Below, in pieces: positions 1 to 9,015 of a stretch of DNA of 64,000 nucleotides (the stretch's first letter is position 1; each line of letters begins with the position of its first letter). The position numbers and the translations under genes are program-made. The notes below the pieces were generated by a model. It worked only from the letters and a program-made list of their open reading frames with translations. It was not told the origin of the DNA and did no database searches. Origin of the DNA: Jeotgalibacillus aurantiacus (lineage in GTDB: Bacteria; Bacillota; Bacilli; Bacillales; Jeotgalibacillaceae); contig NZ_JACNMS010000001.1 of the NCBI RefSeq assembly GCF_020595125.1, positions 434,001 to 498,000 on the forward strand. The letters are read 5' to 3'.

Positions 1-911
1 TCCAGCAGGCCTGGCACTCCAAGCGCTGAATCTTTTCTGAACACTTTCGGATCAAGGAAATCATCATCAATCCGGCGGTAAATGATATCGACACGCTGCA
101 TGCCGCGGATCGTCTTCATATACACCACGTCGTCCCTCACATGAAGATCCCGACCTTCAACAAGCTCAATCCCCATCTGCTGGGCAAGAAACAAGTGGTC
201 ATAGTATGCAGAGTTATACATACCAGGTGTCAGAAGAACTGCTCTTGGAGGATGTTCGCAATTCACCGGGCAGTGATCAAGGACAGCTTCATGCATGTTG
301 GACAACTGGTGCTCAAGCGAATGAATACTATGTCGATTGAAAAATTCAGGATACACCTGTCTCATTACGTAGCGATTCTGATAAACATAAGACATGCCGG
401 AAGGGTTACGCAGATTATCTTCAAGCACTCTGTATGTTCCTTGCTGATCACGGATTAAATCAATACCGGCAAGAAAAATATGATTATGAAGCGGAATTTT
501 CACCCCGCCGATTTCCTTTTTAAAATAATTCGGGTTTTGTTCGATCAATTCACGCGGTATGACCCCATCCCGGATAATCGCACCATCGTTATAAATATCT
601 TCTAAAAAAATATTCAAAGCCTCTACCCGCTGCTTCATACCCTTTTCAATCATGTTCCACGTCTCAGGCGGCATAATGATCGGAATAAAATCAAACGGCA
701 TCGTCCGTTCCGTTCCGACATTGTCGCTGTAAACCGTAAAGGTAATCCCTTGACGCAGAAAGCTTAACTGGGCCGTTTCATGTTTCTCACGGAGTTCCTC
801 TTCCGTAAATTGATTCATGATGGAGTGAAATCCCTGATAATGGCTGCGCGTTGTACCATCCTGTTCTAACATTTCATCAAAAAAATGATTTGACTGATAC
901 GGTTTGAACAT
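1..911 (-). CDS. Circularly permuted ATP-grasp protein, 3' part outside window
   Basis: The reverse strand reads open from an ATG at 911 to the window edge, giving about 303 residues with no stop, so the gene is cut by the window rather than broken. It begins MFKPYQSNHFFDEMLEQDG after a GGGAGG ribosome site. Segments such as MPFDFIPIIMPPETWN, the YNDGAII region, RVLEDNLRNPSGMSYV and DVVYMKTMRGMQRVDIIYRR are typical of the circularly permuted ATP-grasp type 2 family (COG2308). Members are inferred to form peptide or amide bonds and often sit with an alpha-E protein and a transglutaminase-like protein. Those partners would lie to the left, outside this window. The substrate is unknown. Confidence 0.8.
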   Translation of the reverse strand, partial: MFKPYQSNHFFDEMLEQDGTTRSHYQGFHSIMNQFTEEELREKHETAQLSFLRQGITFTVYSDNVGTERTMPFDFIPIIMPPETWNMIEKGMKQRVEALNIFLEDIYNDGAIIRDGVIPRELIEQNPNYFKKEIGGVKIPLHNHIFLAGIDLIRDQQGTYRVLEDNLRNPSGMSYVYQNRYVMRQVYPEFFNRHSIHSLEHQLSNMHEAVLDHCPVNCEHPPRAVLLTPGMYNSAYYDHLFLAQQMGIELVEGRDLHVRDDVVYMKTIRGMQRVDIIYRRIDDDFLDPKVFRKDSALGVPGLL

Positions 912-1110
912 TGCTTTTCCTCCCTGATCAATGAATTTATGTAGTACATTCAACAAATTATGACTTAAATCCTCTTAATTTTCTGAAAACACTTTATCCT
1001 ATACCCTTAATCCGATTGACCTACTCTATACTTTTGATTCATCTCGGTTTATTTTGGTAAACTGGGGTTAATGCAACGACAAAATTTGATGGGGCTGGAG
1101 GATTTCTGTT

Positions 1111-1281
1111 ATGACTAATTCTGATATAAGTAACCGGATTGCTGAGTTGAAAATGGAATATATCCGGGCGCAGGATGATCTTGAAAAACTTGAGTCTGTG
1201 GGCCGTGATGTAACTTCTGCAGAAAAAAGGTTAACAGCCATTGAAGAAGAGCTTTCTGAATTAAGAAAGCTGGAGGATTAA
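1111..1281 (+). CDS. SE1832-like small coiled-coil protein, 56 aa
   Basis: A 56-codon gene starts at ATG 1111 behind a GGAGG site and ends at TAA 1279-1281, directly before a terminator. The product (MTNSDISNRIAELKMEYIRA, continuing to a SELRKLED end) is almost wholly charged and helical, with heptad-like spacing of hydrophobic residues, so it probably forms a short coiled coil. It resembles from memory the small Firmicutes proteins called SE1832 family, whose role is unknown. It has its own terminator and appears to be a one-gene unit between the divergent ATP-grasp gene and the antiporter. Confidence 0.7.
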   Translation: MTNSDISNRIAELKMEYIRAQDDLEKLESVGRDVTSAEKRLTAIEEELSELRKLED

Positions 1282-1289
1282 ACGCTTTA

Positions 1290-1316
1290 CCCGCCATTTA
1301 CATAGGCGGGTTTTTT
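1290..1316 (+). terminator. Rho-independent terminator after the small coiled-coil gene
   Basis: CCCGCC (1290-1295) pairs with GGCGGG (1305-1310) around a 9-nt loop and is followed by six T. Confidence 0.85.
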
Positions 1317-1387
1317 CATTCACACTTGTCTTTACAAGCTGTGATATAGTAAATCTTATTACACCTAACAGAAAGCAGGATAAAACG

Positions 1388-3454
1388 ATGACTCTTCCAT
1401 TTCAGGAGCCCGTTCTTGTCTTTGGACTGGCTGTTTTAATCTTTCTTATTTCACCATTTATTATGAGTAAGCTGAGGATTCCGGGAATTATTGGACCCAT
1501 CCTCGCCGGCGTCATTGTCGGTCCAAGCGGAATCGGCCTGCTTGAAAGAGGAGAAACCATTCAGCTACTCGGTTCTGTTGGATTACTCTTTATCATTTTC
1601 ATTGCCGGTCTTGAACTCGATATTGACGGGTTTAAAAAGTACAGGACGCGAAGTATTGGCTTCGGCCTGATGTCCTTTTTCATTCCGATGGTTTTCGGGA
1701 CCGCACTTGCCCTGTACCTTGATTTCAGTCTGAGTGCTGCGATTCTATTAGGATCCATTGTCGGTTCCCATACACTGCTCGCCTACCCGATTGCTTCAAG
1801 ACTTGGTATTGCCAAAAACAAAGCGGTCACAACAGCTATTGGCGGAACGCTGATGACGGATACATTCGCCATGCTGATCCTAGCCGGAGTCGTTGGTCTT
1901 GCAGGCGGAGATACGAGCGCTGAGTTCTGGATGAGGCTGATCATTTCCACGGTCATTTTCGCGTTGATTGTTATGGTTGGTGCGCCACTGATGGCAAAAT
2001 GGTTCTTCCGCAACTCCAGCAACGACGGACAAATGGAATTTAACTTCGTCTTAACAGTCATGTTTGTCGCCGGTGCTCTTGCGCTTCTTGCCGGACTGGA
2101 ACCAATCATCGGGGCCTTCCTCGCAGGTCTTGCCCTGAACCGCTACATTTACGATCACGGTACTTTAATGAACCGGATCCGTTTTACAGGAAATGCCTTA
2201 TTCATCCCGTTCTTCCTGTTATCGGTCGGGATGCTGATGGATGTATCTGTGCTATTTTCAAGTGCAGAAGCCTGGGTGATGCTTGCAGTCGTATTGGGTT
2301 CTGTTTTAATCGGTAAATCGATCGCAAGTATGATCACAAGTAAGATCTACGGTTACAACCGTAACGAAAATCTCGTGATCATCGGCCTGACCATTCCACA
2401 GGCAGCTGCCACACTTGCTGCCACACTTGTTGGATTCGACCTCGGCCTGCTGAATGTTGCAACAGTGAACGCCGTGATCGTCATGATTTTATTAACGTGT
2501 ATTGCCGGCCCTTATTTCACTGAAAAATTCGGTCGGAAGCTAGCAGAAACGGAGGAAATGGGTGAGGCTTCTGTTCAGGATGACCGTCCGGAACGGATCC
2601 TGATCCCTGTTGCCAATCCGAAAACAACGAACACACTGCTTGATCTGAGCTTTGTCGTGAGAAAAGCAAAAGCGTCCGAAGAACCGATCTATCCACTCAG
2701 TGTCGTACAGCGTGATGTTAAATCGGTCGAAAACGCAGTTGCCGGTGCTGAAAAAATGCTCACTCAAGCCATCGGTTATGCAGCCGGTGCTGAAATTCCT
2801 GCCCGCTCACTGATTAAAGTGGACCGGAATCCCGGAAGAGGTATTGAGCGTGCCGTAGCAGAGGAACGTATCACAACCGTGATCGCCGGATGGAACGGCC
2901 AGAAATCAACCAAGACGAAGCTGTTTGGAAGCGTCATTGATAACTTTCTTGACCATACGAACGAGCGCGCCATGATCGTCAAGCTTGGTCATCCGCTTAA
3001 TACAACCGATCGAATCGTACTGTTAATCCCGAATGGCTCAGACCGTAAACCAGGTTTCACGGATGCGATCAGAATCGTAAAAGGGATGGCATCTTTATTA
3101 AATACAGTGCTTGAAGTCTTGATCATCCGTGACCAGACTGAACCTTATGAAAAGATCCTGAGCTCTATTAAGCCGGATGTGAACACTTATATTCACCGCC
3201 TGAAATCCTGGCAGGAACTGTACAACCAGCCTGTCGAATCGTTACGCAAAAATGACCTCGTCATCGTCATGAGCGCACGAAAAGGAACGATCGCCTGGCA
3301 CCCAGAGCTCGATCAACTCCCAGGCCGTCTTGCTGTGGCCAATCCGGAAAGCTTTATTATCTTTTATCCGACAGAAACCGGAGAAACCGATGTACGCGGC
3401 GCCCGCGGGACAGATGTTCCAAAAGAGGTACTGCTGAGAAGGGATTATGATTGA
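1388..3454 (+). CDS. CPA2-type monovalent cation:proton antiporter with cytoplasmic C-terminal domain
   Basis: The 688-residue protein has an N-terminal antiporter domain of about 12-13 membrane segments (residues 1-390) followed by a soluble C-terminal half. GIIGPILAGVIVGPSGIG near residues 33-50 and GTLMTDTFAM near 153-162 are typical of the CPA2 family; Asp158 is the likely ion/proton-binding acid. The C-terminal region (about 405-675) resembles two universal-stress-protein-like alpha/beta domains, as in many Bacillales antiporters, and may bind a nucleotide ligand. Expected role: exchange of Na+ or K+ for H+ at the plasma membrane. It stands alone, with AAGCAGGAT upstream as a weak ribosome site. 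Which cation is moved cannot be read from sequence. Confidence 0.88.
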   Translation: MTLPFQEPVLVFGLAVLIFLISPFIMSKLRIPGIIGPILAGVIVGPSGIGLLERGETIQLLGSVGLLFIIFIAGLELDIDGFKKYRTRSIGFGLMSFFIPMVFGTALALYLDFSLSAAILLGSIVGSHTLLAYPIASRLGIAKNKAVTTAIGGTLMTDTFAMLILAGVVGLAGGDTSAEFWMRLIISTVIFALIVMVGAPLMAKWFFRNSSNDGQMEFNFVLTVMFVAGALALLAGLEPIIGAFLAGLALNRYIYDHGTLMNRIRFTGNALFIPFFLLSVGMLMDVSVLFSSAEAWVMLAVVLGSVLIGKSIASMITSKIYGYNRNENLVIIGLTIPQAAATLAATLVGFDLGLLNVATVNAVIVMILLTCIAGPYFTEKFGRKLAETEEMGEASVQDDRPERILIPVANPKTTNTLLDLSFVVRKAKASEEPIYPLSVVQRDVKSVENAVAGAEKMLTQAIGYAAGAEIPARSLIKVDRNPGRGIERAVAEERITTVIAGWNGQKSTKTKLFGSVIDNFLDHTNERAMIVKLGHPLNTTDRIVLLIPNGSDRKPGFTDAIRIVKGMASLLNTVLEVLIIRDQTEPYEKILSSIKPDVNTYIHRLKSWQELYNQPVESLRKNDLVIVMSARKGTIAWHPELDQLPGRLAVANPESFIIFYPTETGETDVRGARGTDVPKEVLLRRDYD

Positions 3455-3486
3455 GGAATAGATAAATAAAGGCGCTTTATTACAAT

Positions 3487-3540
3487 GTGCCGGGAACATC
3501 CGTAGACTCCATGCGACCCTTAAAAAAACGTTTTCGGCAC
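3487..3540. repeat. Degenerate remnant of dispersed hairpin repeat family I
   Basis: GTGCCG (3487-3492) and CGGCAC (3535-3540) are inverted, and the inner CATCCGTAGACTCC matches one end of the family I repeats at 33.8, 54.1 and 54.8 kb. The centre has decayed. Confidence 0.4.
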
Positions 3541-3561
3541 GGTTTTAAAGCTAATTCTTTT

Positions 3562-3611
3562 GAAAAAATGACAACAAAAAGCTGACCACAAAGGTACGCT
3601 TTTTGTTGTCA
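3562..3611 (-). terminator. Terminator of the MarR-MATE operon
   Basis: A perfect 14-bp inverted repeat (TGACAACAAAAAGC at 3569-3582 with its complement at 3598-3611) lies just past the MATE stop codon, followed on the reverse strand by ATTTTTTC. Confidence 0.9.
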
Positions 3612-3619
3612 TTCAATGA

Positions 3620-5002
3620 TTATCCATTCACGCCAGCTTCCCTCATTTTCACTGAACCCGGCGTCTTCTGAAATAACTCTTTCCGGTCGCGCATCACGAA
3701 ATACATGGATAATATGAATGCGAGCAGGTCCGCAATCGGAAACGCAAGCCATACACCTGTTAATCCGAAAAAGGTTGGCAGAATCAGCACAAGGGGGATC
3801 AGGAAAATAAGCTGTCTCGCCATTGAAAGGATGAACGATATTTTAGCTTTACCCAGTGCCTGATACAAGCCGCCTGTTACCATCTGAAATCCGATAATCG
3901 GTACAATCAGGAAGATAAAACGCATCGCTTCCTCCCCACCTCTGATCACTTCAGGATCTGTTGAGAATACACTCATCAGCACACCCGGGAACAGCATCGT
4001 GACCACCCATACCATAATGGCAAGGACGGTTGATACAGCAATCCCTAACTTTAGCGTATCACTGACACGGTGATACAGCTTCGCCCCATAGTTAAATCCA
4101 ATAATCGGCTGCATTCCCTGAACAATGCCAAACATCGGCATGATCGCAAACATCATAATCCGGTTGATAATTCCGAAGATCGCAACCGCTGATTCACCGC
4201 CGTAAATGACGAGCATCCAGTTCACCGCGATAAACATTAAGCTCCCGGCAGTCTGCCTGACAAATGTAGCAGATCCGATCTGCGCAATCTCCTTCACAAT
4301 CCGCCAGTCCGGAAGCAGGCCAATCCACTTAAACTCAAGAGAGCTTTTCCCAGCACGGAAGTACAGATAAATCCAGACCGCACCGACTGCCTGAGAAATA
4401 ACCGTCGCAATGGCAGCACCGGCCATGCCCATATCAAGTGCAAAGATAAAAATCGGGTCGAGAATAATATTGAGTCCTGCTGAAATAATCATGGTCAGCA
4501 TCGCCATCTTTGCATTACCTTCCGAGCGGACCACATTATTCATCGACATCGCAAATGCCTGAAAAATCGCGCCGTACAAAATGATCGACATATATTCAGA
4601 CGCATACGGAAGAATGTCAGCCGTTGCCCCGAACGTAATCAGAATCGGTTCAAGGAAAGCAAGTGCGGCAACGACCATTAACACACTCAGGAACCCGACC
4701 AGCCAGATCACATTCCCGAAAATTTTATTCGCCTCACCCAGCCTGTTTTCGCCTAGCCTTCTTGAAATAATGGAAGAACCGCCAATCCCGATTGCCGCAG
4801 CAAAAGCGGTGATGATCAGCTGAAGTGGAAAAGCAATCGACAGCGCGGCAACTCCGGAAGTCCCCACACCCCTTGCAATAAAAAACGTATCGGCAATATT
4901 ATAAAAAGCCATCACAAACATTCCGATAAATGCCGGAATCGAGAACCTGACCATTAACGAAGAAATTTTCTCAGTTCCGAGTCTTGCACTTTGCTGTTTC
5001 AT
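3620..5002 (-). CDS. MATE family multidrug efflux transporter
   Basis: The 460-residue protein has 12 predicted membrane segments in two MatE halves (about residues 15-175 and 240-400). It shows family features such as the N-terminal GTEKISSLMVRFSIPAFIGM and IGIGGSSIISRRLGE near residue 75-90. It would use an Na+ or H+ gradient to expel cationic drugs or metabolites from the cytoplasm. The start at 5002 has AAGGAGG eight bases upstream and overlaps the 3' end of the MarR gene by 32 bases, so the two are translated from one message. The overlap and the operator upstream suggest the MarR protein controls this pump. The substrate is unknown. Confidence 0.9.
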   Translation of the reverse strand: MKQQSARLGTEKISSLMVRFSIPAFIGMFVMAFYNIADTFFIARGVGTSGVAALSIAFPLQLIITAFAAAIGIGGSSIISRRLGENRLGEANKIFGNVIWLVGFLSVLMVVAALAFLEPILITFGATADILPYASEYMSIILYGAIFQAFAMSMNNVVRSEGNAKMAMLTMIISAGLNIILDPIFIFALDMGMAGAAIATVISQAVGAVWIYLYFRAGKSSLEFKWIGLLPDWRIVKEIAQIGSATFVRQTAGSLMFIAVNWMLVIYGGESAVAIFGIINRIMMFAIMPMFGIVQGMQPIIGFNYGAKLYHRVSDTLKLGIAVSTVLAIMVWVVTMLFPGVLMSVFSTDPEVIRGGEEAMRFIFLIVPIIGFQMVTGGLYQALGKAKISFILSMARQLIFLIPLVLILPTFFGLTGVWLAFPIADLLAFILSMYFVMRDRKELFQKTPGSVKMREAGVNG

Positions 5003-5462
5003 GTTCTTTTCCTCCTTCCATTCGCTCTACACGCTCAATCGCGTTTTCAGCCATCCGTTTGAGTAAATCAATCGCGACTAATTGCTCCTGTTCACTGAAT
5101 CCGTTTGATAATGTCTCTGTCCAGTGATCAAGCTCTTTTTTCACGGTGGACTCTAGAGCTTTTGCCTTCTCTGTCAAATAGACGCGATTTGATCTTCTGT
5201 CCGATTCATGAGGTTCGCGTCTAACATAGCCTTCACCCTCAAGCTTTTGAATCGCGCGGGCAACCGTTGCCTTATCAATTGTAAATTCCCTGGCCATCGC
5301 TTCCTGCGTCAGCCCCTCTTTCTCAAACAACATCATCAGAAACTTAATTTGCCCCTGATTAATCCCGTAATCATGAAATGTTTTACTCAAAAAAATATAG
5401 CTGTACCGGTGGACCGTTGAAAGCCAGCGGCCAGCTGTATTGTAAAGTTTTTCTGTCATCAC
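4971..5462 (-). CDS. MarR family transcriptional regulator
   Basis: The 163-residue protein carries a winged-helix MarR domain. The segment around residues 48-90 (GLTQEAMAREFTIDKATVAR, then IQKLEGEGYVRREPHESDRR) is the recognition helix and wing, and the flanking helices form the dimer interface. It begins with GTG at 5462 or the adjacent ATG at 5459; the ribosome site is weak for either. It is the promoter-proximal gene of a MarR-MATE operon. The palindrome overlapping the -35 box at 5510-5525 is the expected autoregulatory operator. The inducer is unknown but probably a compound exported by the pump. Confidence 0.88.
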   Translation of the reverse strand: MMTEKLYNTAGRWLSTVHRYSYIFLSKTFHDYGINQGQIKFLMMLFEKEGLTQEAMAREFTIDKATVARAIQKLEGEGYVRREPHESDRRSNRVYLTEKAKALESTVKKELDHWTETLSNGFSEQEQLVAIDLLKRMAENAIERVERMEGGKEHETAKCKTRN

Positions 5463-5494
5463 TGCACACTCTTTTCATTTTAGCACTGCTTTTC

Positions 5495-5525
5495 ATTATA
5501 ATGACAAGTAGTTGCATACACAACT
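5495..5525 (-). promoter_or_regulatory. Promoter and putative MarR operator for the MarR-MATE operon
   Basis: On the reverse strand TTGTGT (5523-5518) and TATAAT (5500-5495) are spaced by 17 bases. The inverted repeat AGTTG-N6-CAACT (5510-5525) covers the -35 box, where bound repressor would block polymerase. Confidence 0.65.
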
Positions 5526-5615
5526 TTTCTGTCTTCGAATATTTTTTCTCCTAGCGGGAATCGCTCCCATCCTTTATGATGGAGTGAGATTAACTTTCGG
5601 AGGATTGAACACTAC

Positions 5616-7172
5616 ATGAGTTTATTAACAGTAAGCAAGCTTGGTCATTCATTTGGTGACCGTACGCTTTTTAAAGACGTGTCGTTTCGGCTTTTAGCTG
5701 GTGAACATATTGGATTGGTCGGTGCAAACGGAGTGGGGAAATCCACTCTTATGAATATTTTGACTGGAGAGCTGATTCACGATGAAGGAAAAGTAGAATG
5801 GCTCCCTGGCACACATTTTGGTTATCTGGATCAGCACACGAAACTCGAATCCGGACGTACGATGAGGGATACACTTCGCGATGCGTATCTTCCTTTATTT
5901 AAAAAAGAGGAAGAACTGAATGAAATCACCGGTAAAATGGCTGATGCCACACCGGAAGAGCTGGAGACGCTGCTTGAGGATATGGCGGAAATTCAGGACG
6001 CGCTGGATGCAGGAGATTTTTATACGCTGGATATTAAAATCGAAGAGGTTGCGCGCGGTCTGGGTCTCGATGCCATCGGACTTGACCGCGACGTATCAGC
6101 ATTGAGCGGTGGTCAGCGTACGAAGGTGCTTTTGGCTAAGCTATTGCTTGAAAAGCCAAAGGTGCTCTTACTGGATGAGCCGACAAACTACCTTGATGTT
6201 GAGCATATCCGCTGGTTATCGATGTATCTGAAGGACTATCCGCACGCATTTATTTTAATCTCGCACGATACAAACTTCATGAATGATGTAACAGACATCA
6301 TTCTGCATCTCGAATTTGCTAAAATGAACCGCTACACTGCCACATATGAAAAATTTGTAGAGCTTGCGGAACTGCATAAAAATCAGCACCTGCAGGCTTA
6401 TGAGAAACAGCAGGATTTTATTAAGAAGCAGGAAGAGTTTATTGCGAAAAACAAAGCGCGCTATTCCACAACAGGACGTGCGAAAAGCCGTCAGAAGCAG
6501 CTTGACCGGATTGAGCGTATTGATCGCCCTGAAACTGCTGTGAAGCCAACGTTTGAATTTAAAGAGTCACGCGGAAGCAGCCGCTATGTCATCGAGGCTG
6601 AAAATCTGGAGATCGGCTACGACCAGCCGCTTCTGCCAAAGCTGAATGTCACGATTGAGCGTGGAGAGAAGATTGCCGTAGTCGGATGTAACGGCGTTGG
6701 AAAATCAACACTATTGAAAACGATTATGGGTAAACTTGAGCCGCTTGGCGGAAAAGTTGTCCACGGTGACTTCCTTTTCCCTTCTTATTTTGAACAGGAA
6801 ATGAAAGCAAAAAACATCACGCCGATCGAAGACGTCTGGACTGAATTCCCGGGTATGGATCAGCATCAGGTACGCGCTGCACTCGCACGCTGCGGACTGA
6901 AAAATGAACACATCTCCCGCCCGATGAACCAGCTGAGCGGTGGCGAACAGGCGAAAGTCCGCCTGTGCAAACTGATGATGCACGAGAGTAACTGGCTGCT
7001 ATTCGACGAGCCAACCAACCACCTCGACATCACAGCAAAAGAAGAATTAAAAAAAGCGATGAAAGCCTATAAAGGAACCATCGTCCTCGTCTGCCACGAG
7101 CCCGACTTCTACGAAGACTGGGCAACCACCACATGGAACGTGGAAGAGTGGAGCGAAAAAGTAAACGCATAA
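5616..7172 (+). CDS. ABC-F family ATPase, YfmM-like
   Basis: The 518-residue protein has two ABC ATPase domains and no membrane segment. Walker A sequences are GANGVGKST (about residue 36) and GCNGVGKST (about 354). The signatures are LSGGQRTK and LSGGEQAK, with Walker B LLLDEPTNYLD and LLFDEPTNHLD. The roughly 80-residue linker between them is rich in K, Q and E, as in ABC-F translation factors. Length and sequence match from memory B. subtilis YfmM (518 aa). ABC-F proteins act at the ribosomal E site, some relieving stalled or antibiotic-bound ribosomes; which role applies here is not visible. It is a monocistronic gene with its own terminator. Confidence 0.9.
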   Translation: MSLLTVSKLGHSFGDRTLFKDVSFRLLAGEHIGLVGANGVGKSTLMNILTGELIHDEGKVEWLPGTHFGYLDQHTKLESGRTMRDTLRDAYLPLFKKEEELNEITGKMADATPEELETLLEDMAEIQDALDAGDFYTLDIKIEEVARGLGLDAIGLDRDVSALSGGQRTKVLLAKLLLEKPKVLLLDEPTNYLDVEHIRWLSMYLKDYPHAFILISHDTNFMNDVTDIILHLEFAKMNRYTATYEKFVELAELHKNQHLQAYEKQQDFIKKQEEFIAKNKARYSTTGRAKSRQKQLDRIERIDRPETAVKPTFEFKESRGSSRYVIEAENLEIGYDQPLLPKLNVTIERGEKIAVVGCNGVGKSTLLKTIMGKLEPLGGKVVHGDFLFPSYFEQEMKAKNITPIEDVWTEFPGMDQHQVRAALARCGLKNEHISRPMNQLSGGEQAKVRLCKLMMHESNWLLFDEPTNHLDITAKEELKKAMKAYKGTIVLVCHEPDFYEDWATTTWNVEEWSEKVNA

Positions 7173-7214
7173 AAAAAACGTGCCTGGATTCATATCGAAT
7201 CCAGGCATGTTTTT
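7171..7214. terminator. Bidirectional terminator between the ABC-F and diguanylate cyclase genes
   Basis: TGCCTGGATTC (7181-7191) pairs with GAATCCAGGCA (7197-7207). An A-run precedes and a T-rich run follows, so it can stop both convergent genes. Confidence 0.88.
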
Positions 7215-7276
7215 ATTTGTCCAAACATTACTCTCGCCACGGAGCGGAGGATGGTCTCACCACGGTTTTATATACC

Positions 7277-8842
7277 TTAAGCTTTCTTATCCACTACCTT
7301 CTTCGCTTCCTTAAACTCCAGCGTCATCCGGTCACGCCCATTGTTCTTAGACTCATACAAATTCCGGTCACACATCTGATAAAGCTGATCAATATTCGAT
7401 ATCGAATTTGTCACCACTCCACCAATACTAACCGTACAATAAAAAATCCGCCCCTTTTCATCCTCAAACGGCTTCTCCCGCATTTCTTTCATAATGTGAT
7501 CCCCGATCCGGCCACCAGAAGACGCTGCAGCATCCGGAATAAATACGGCAAACTCTTCTCCGCCAATCCTTCCGGCAAATCCTTCCGATCCGGCAGTTGT
7601 TCTCATCAATTCCGCAAAGCCCTCAAGAACACGGTCCCCGGTAAAATGACCATACTGATCATTTACCTTTTTGAAAAAATCGATATCCAGCAGGAGGAGA
7701 CAATATTGGTCTAATTCAGCTGATGCGATCTTTTCCTCCACCTGTTCAAAAAAGAACTGGCGGTTATAAAGTCCGGTCAAAGAATCTTCTGTTGCTTTTT
7801 TCCATAAAAATTCTTCCTTCAAAAACTGATCTGTAATATCTTTAACAATCCAAAGATATCCAAGCTTGTCATTTCGCTCAATGATCGGAAGCTTCTCTAC
7901 TGTCAGATGGTGATGATCATCAGACTCAATTTGTTCCGAAGCCCGTTCTCCAGCATCCAGCATCCTGTTCAGCGTATGATCACGGCTGAAATATCTCATG
8001 ATTTCATCACCTGAAGAGGCTTGTTTCATATCCGTTATAAAAGGCGTAAGATATCTTTTCATCCGCTGATTCACTTGAATAATTTCACCATTTCCGTCAG
8101 TCACTAATATTCCATCATTCAAGTGTTCATAAAGAAGATGACTTGCAGCCGGCCAGATTTCCATCAGCCGGTAACGAAAGAGCCCATAAAATAAGGCAAG
8201 TGCACCACCTGAAAAAGAGACTGCATATGGTGTATTATCAAACGCATCCATAAAAATCGTTCCAATTCCATGAATCAACGGGAGAACAATTGCAGTAAAA
8301 ATCAGCCAGTGCTGAACCTTTGTCGATCTTCTCGCCTGTATAGATTTAAACAGCATGGTTAAGGCAAGATAAAAAGTAAGCAGCGTCAAACCGGATGAGA
8401 ATAATCTGTTCAGCTCAGTAGCATCTACACCAACCCTCATCAGTTCTCCAGTTTCAACTAAGTACACATCGTGTCTCATCAACTGATGGACAGGATCTGT
8501 TAAAATCAACAGAACGTAAACTGAAGCAAAAACAGAAAATAGCGTTACAAGCCTGATTGTTTTTTTAGGGTCCCGTTTCAGAAATGCTGACATAATATAA
8601 AATAGCGTAATCGGAACAAAATAAAGGGGAATTTGCTGTATATTCCTCCAGAAGAGCTTATCGGTTAAGTTATTTGCTAACAATTCAGCGATAGAGGTGA
8701 TCGATAAAATTGAAATCAGGATCGTCATTATGGCAAATGCCCGGCCACCCCTTACTTTAAAATGCTGATAAGACAGCAGAAAGAGAGCAATAACGAAAAA
8801 CAGTGATAATATTAAAGCGAGTCTGTACTCGGATTCGACCAT
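7277..8842 (-). CDS. Membrane diguanylate cyclase with PAS and GGDEF domains
   Basis: An N-terminal region of about seven hydrophobic segments (first ~215 residues), like the 7TM sensor of histidine kinases, is followed by a PAS domain (about 225-345) and a C-terminal GGDEF domain whose active site is GGEEF at about residue 427. It should make cyclic di-GMP from two GTP at the inner membrane face. The positions of the usual product-inhibition site (RxxD just before GGEEF) read GSEG, so feedback inhibition is probably absent. I place the start at ATG 8842 because GGGAG lies just upstream; a longer frame from 8896 has no ribosome site. The sensed signal is unknown. Confidence 0.85.
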   Translation of the reverse strand: MVESEYRLALILSLFFVIALFLLSYQHFKVRGGRAFAIMTILISILSITSIAELLANNLTDKLFWRNIQQIPLYFVPITLFYIMSAFLKRDPKKTIRLVTLFSVFASVYVLLILTDPVHQLMRHDVYLVETGELMRVGVDATELNRLFSSGLTLLTFYLALTMLFKSIQARRSTKVQHWLIFTAIVLPLIHGIGTIFMDAFDNTPYAVSFSGGALALFYGLFRYRLMEIWPAASHLLYEHLNDGILVTDGNGEIIQVNQRMKRYLTPFITDMKQASSGDEIMRYFSRDHTLNRMLDAGERASEQIESDDHHHLTVEKLPIIERNDKLGYLWIVKDITDQFLKEEFLWKKATEDSLTGLYNRQFFFEQVEEKIASAELDQYCLLLLDIDFFKKVNDQYGHFTGDRVLEGFAELMRTTAGSEGFAGRIGGEEFAVFIPDAAASSGGRIGDHIMKEMREKPFEDEKGRIFYCTVSIGGVVTNSISNIDQLYQMCDRNLYESKNNGRDRMTLEFKEAKKVVDKKA

Positions 8843-8978
8843 GTCATTCACTCCCGGACACCACAAGTGTAGTTCTTTATTCATGTATTTTAGCATAAAA
8901 TAATAAGTACATTCTCAATCATTTGATTTCTATTTCTATTATCGGTCACTTTTCTCCTGAATCGAGTGAAAAACCAAG

Positions 8979-9004
8979 AAAAAAGGCATACCTAATGGCA
9001 TACC
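8979..9004 (-). terminator. Terminator after proC
   Basis: On the reverse strand GGTATGCC-ATTA-GGTATGCC folds on itself using G-U pairs and is followed by TTTTTTC. Confidence 0.65.
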
Positions 9005-9015
9005 TGTTGAAAATT

